From Saccoglossus kowalevskii (taxonomy: Eukaryota > Hemichordata > Enteropneusta > Harrimaniidae), in contig NW_003143796.1 in the NCBI RefSeq assembly GCF_000003605.2, forward strand, positions 445,884 to 468,227: a stretch of DNA of 22,344 nt, written 5' to 3'. This document shows, piece after piece, positions 19,455-22,344 of the stretch. The notes below the pieces were generated by a model. That model had not been told where the DNA came from. It was given only the letters and a program-made list of their open reading frames with translations, and did no database searches. The position numbers and the translations under genes were made by a program. Every line of letters begins with the position of its first letter. Positions within the stretch are counted from its first letter, which is position 1.

Positions 19455-19528
19455 GCTCTGGGAATCAAACCCATAACTTCACTGCTACAAGGTGAACACA
19501 TTAAATCATTATACAATCACCCAGGTCA
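19455..19528 (-). repeat. tRNA-like SINE remnant
   Basis: On the minus strand the stretch ACCTTGTAGCAGTGAAG is followed by GGGTTTGATTCCC. This resembles the anticodon-arm-to-T-arm region of tRNA-derived elements, and GGTTTGATTCC is one mismatch from a B box. The A-box end (CTGGGTGATTGTATAATG) is decayed and no acceptor stem forms, so it is not a working tRNA gene. Confidence 0.45.
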
Positions 19529-20105
19529 GCTCTTTCAATTAAGTTATTGTCAGAAAAGATAATAGTTACGGTTTATATTTGGAGCTGTCACATTACACAG
19601 TAAATAAAATTCAATAATTACTATTGATTAAAATTCAAGCTTTTCCTTCCTTTGCTTGGGTCCGTCGGTAGAAAAAAAGCTGTACTGTAAAAGTCTATCC
19701 TTCTACTTGAATAAGGGCATGGCTGAAATAAATATGCTATGTTTTATTAGCTTGTATATTTGTGTATATTATCCAAATAGTATGGATAAGTGAACTTCAT
19801 ATAATTGTAAAAGTTGAGATTACTTCTACGTGCATTAGATAATGATAGTTGTCATGGAAACGGAGCATGTCCTAATTTGCCATTTCTATGACATGATTTA
19901 GACAGACAAGGATAACGTACCGATAGTATGTTAAATGCCATCTATAGAATTTTAATTTTGTGAGAGACGCATTTTCGTGAGTTAATGAAAAACGTGAAAT
20001 TTTGTAGCAGTGAGAATGTCTTTAGGCTCTTCTGATGGGGAGTCTTTTGTCCAATTTTGTCTCCACAAGTGTTCTAGCAGCAAAAATTCAGCAGTTCACA
20101 TAATA
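19529..20105. other. Intron-like DNA without a recognisable gene
   Basis: Nothing recognised. Confidence 0.5.
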
Positions 20106-20310
20106 TACTGTAAAATAACTTTTTTTTGGCTTGGAATTTATTTTCGCTGAAGGAATAATTCAGTGAAAATAAAATCTTATCAAATATACCTTTTTCCCTA
20201 TATTTTACATTCAACTCGTCAAAAATCAGTGAAAATAAATTCCATACAACTCACCCAAAAAGTCTTTTCAGCGAAAGTTAATTCCAGCTAAAATAAAGTA
20301 TTTTACAATA
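20106..20310 (-). mobile_element. Family A short inverted-repeat element, minus orientation
   Basis: Its reverse complement follows the 15985-16196 copy closely: TGTAAAATACTTTATTTTAG, CTGGAATTAA, GAAAAGACTTTTTGGGTG, TGGAATTTATTTTCACTGA, TGTAAAATATAGG, AAAAAGGTATAT, then the inner hairpin with TTCAGCGAAAATAAA. The opposite orientation to the other copies fits independent insertion. Confidence 0.8.
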
Positions 20311-21937
20311 CTGCACATGTACATTTTAAACAACTATGGTTCAAACCCTTTAAAAACTAAATTGTGTATGCTAAATTTCTTCAAGTAAACAGTCACAGGT
20401 ACTATCATAGCAAAATTTCAGGAAATTCGTATAACAAATAATTTCTTATTTAGTCTGCTTTTCATTCAGAGTGCTGGATCATTACTCTATTACCTTATTA
20501 TTTTGTTAACAATTTCTATAAATAATTTTTTGCAGAATTAATCTTCTTGTCATGATTTTGTGTAAATTACCTGTTGAAAGAAAGTTAATCCAATTATTTG
20601 ATTAGTGTTAGTGAATTTTCAGCGAGACAGTTATTACTATGGGACAACATAAAAAGATTGATGTAGGATATGAAAATTAATTCCTTAATTTATGTGTCTG
20701 CATAATAAATAACTTAATTTCCATGGTAACCCCTCCCCTCTTTTCTTCCAATTAAGTCTTTACTATTGATTATCAGTTACAAATTTTATCTGATTTTCAG
20801 GAATAATGCAACACTATCATTCTTTATTATATTAAACATATCTGTTTTAATTTAAAAAGTGGCAGGACACACACGATAGGCTAAAAACAGCAAAATGCAA
20901 AATAAAAGGGACTAGTAGTAATCATCACTATAGTAAAATAAAACCAAAATAAAACAGGACTTAGCTTAAAAAAGGGTGAACACGACTTTTTGAATGGGCA
21001 AGCCAATTCTTCTTCAGGTGAATGATTAAAACAGCTATGAACAACTTTAAAGCACAGAACTTGGGTTTATTATGAACAAGGACTCATTAAAAAATAATTA
21101 GATTTTGTTGGATTTGACCACATTGCCAATTGCTGATTAATGTGTTATCACAGTTGATGCATCACTGTGTGTTTAGTACAAAACCAAGGGTGTATGTGAT
21201 GCATACATTGCATGGAAATACATTTACAAGACATTTATATGCACTCAGTGTGGTGACTAATGATTCAAACTAAAGTGAATGTGACTCAAAAGTAAAAATA
21301 ATGTCATACATGTGACATTTCATTCTACAAGGATGAAGAAAATGAAATAATAATATGAGGTCATTGTACTCTGTTTGAGGATAATATGGAGTGAAAATTT
21401 GTGTTTTCTGTTGTAGGACATTTTACTAATGGTTCCCATGGGAACAATACAGCTAAACATTCTACATAGTACTTTTCTAAAAGTATTAAACAAATTTTAG
21501 TAATTTTTTGGATGACAAAATGTCTTTTCATCATCATTAACCATTGCTAAATTTCCATTTTATGCTTAAAAGTATTACTTGACAGTGACAGTCTACAAAC
21601 TGCGATGAATACGAAAACAATAAAATATCCTCACTGCGATAGGTGTCAACAATGCTTGAGAAGCGTACATGTACATTGTATTTTTACCTGCACATTAATA
21701 TTCTAGTTTCATCTGTGGTTACTGTTCATAACTGTTATTTTATTGTCATTAAACTTCCAAAAAAAAAAATTTTTGATTAAACTGTTTTATTTATTTCTGA
21801 AAATGTGACAGTGAGATTTTTTTTGGCTAAAATATTTTATGGCACGCAATTGAAGATATCATTACTTTGTCAACAGAGGGCGCTGTGCATTGGCAAGAAC
21901 TGTAAATGCATTATTTATTTTCTGCTTTTTATAGTTT
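20311..21937. other. Intron-like DNA without a recognisable gene
   Basis: AT-rich. The minus-strand reading of some T-rich tracts and the frame at 21805-22011 show no domain. Confidence 0.5.
21870..21883 (+). promoter_or_regulatory. CTCF-like motif
   Basis: TCAACAGAGGGCGC matches the CCASYAGRKGGCRS consensus at 12 of 14 positions. An AGAGGGCGC core also occurs on the minus strand at 3375-3383. It could be repeat-derived. Confidence 0.25.
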
Positions 21938-22090
21938 TGCTATTTTCATTGATAAGTGAAATCGCAAAATTTAATTCATGTGAACTTATTGTTTCCCTGC
22001 CAAGTTTGTGAAACTAAAACCCGGGAAAATTGCTCAAAACATCAAAATACTAAAATTAAATGTCAGTCAAAATAATTGGTTGTGCAGTAA
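21938..22090 (+). mobile_element. Family B short inverted-repeat element, copy 2
   Basis: Same orientation as 4767-4946 and shares CATGTGAACTTATTGTTT, CCAAGTTTGTGAAACTAA, CAAAACATCAA and ATTAAATGTCAGTCAAAAT. The ends are worn; the right one may be GTGCAGTAAAG. Confidence 0.6.
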
Positions 22091-22344
22091 AGTGAAAACA
22101 AAAAGATTGGCCCACACTTTTGCTGGTGGTGCAAATGCTGATGAGAAACCTAATTGTTTGTTTTTTTAAGTCTTACTACAACTGAAAACAGACCGGCATG
22201 ATCATTTACCTTGTGAATTGGACGTACTGGCTTTTAAAATGCACGTAATATACCGTATGATCTAAGAGTACTGCATTGTTTATTGTATATGCATTAAATG
22301 TGGTACACACCTTGCACAGTAACTTCTATAAAGTGTGTGAAATT
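22091..22344. other. Non-coding DNA at the right edge
   Basis: Nothing recognised. Confidence 0.5.

Overview
The window looks like nuclear DNA from an animal, most likely a marine invertebrate (mollusc or another lophotrochozoan is my guess). It is AT-rich, gene-poor and CpG-poor, and packed with minisatellites, microsatellites, small terminal-inverted-repeat elements and a decayed non-LTR retrotransposon. There are no operons, ribosome binding sites, CRISPR arrays or phage genes. Nearly all open reading frames are chance frames or by-products of tandem repeats.

The one well-supported coding feature is a 196-bp plus-strand exon at 1857-2052, bounded by a good acceptor and a strong donor. It encodes most of a PDZ domain resembling the MPDZ/PATJ multi-PDZ scaffold family. 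On this reading the rest of the window is mainly intron of that gene. Two weaker exon-like stretches lie at 11945-12068 and 12886-12919.

Layout: 1-1388 is a G-rich minisatellite of about 29 bp units with a higher-order repeat. 1857-2052 is the PDZ exon. 2053-4522 is plain intron-like DNA. 4523-7386 holds an AAAT microsatellite and dispersed elements of families A, B and C. 7982-8148 is an isolated CpG-rich patch. 9360-10002 is a composite family D repeat with palindromes. 10123-10992 is flanked by inverted repeats. 11535-11599 has two back-to-back hairpins. 13331-14093 pairs a TCTG microsatellite with a 28-bp minisatellite in which 17 of 18 units carry a perfect CArG-box consensus. 14668-16955 holds a second family C copy, a family A element and a broken minus-strand LINE. 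17048-17075 is a near-perfect palindrome. 19060-19528 has a degenerate family D copy and a tRNA-like SINE remnant. 20106-20310 is a minus-oriented family A element, and 21938-22090 a second family B element.

There is no multi-gene pathway to reconstruct. I found no new biochemical system. The most interesting signals are the CArG-bearing minisatellite, the higher-order and strand-asymmetric left array, a candidate alternative terminal exon that would complete the PDZ fold, a short inverted-repeat element family, and a strong excess of the palindrome TACATGTA.
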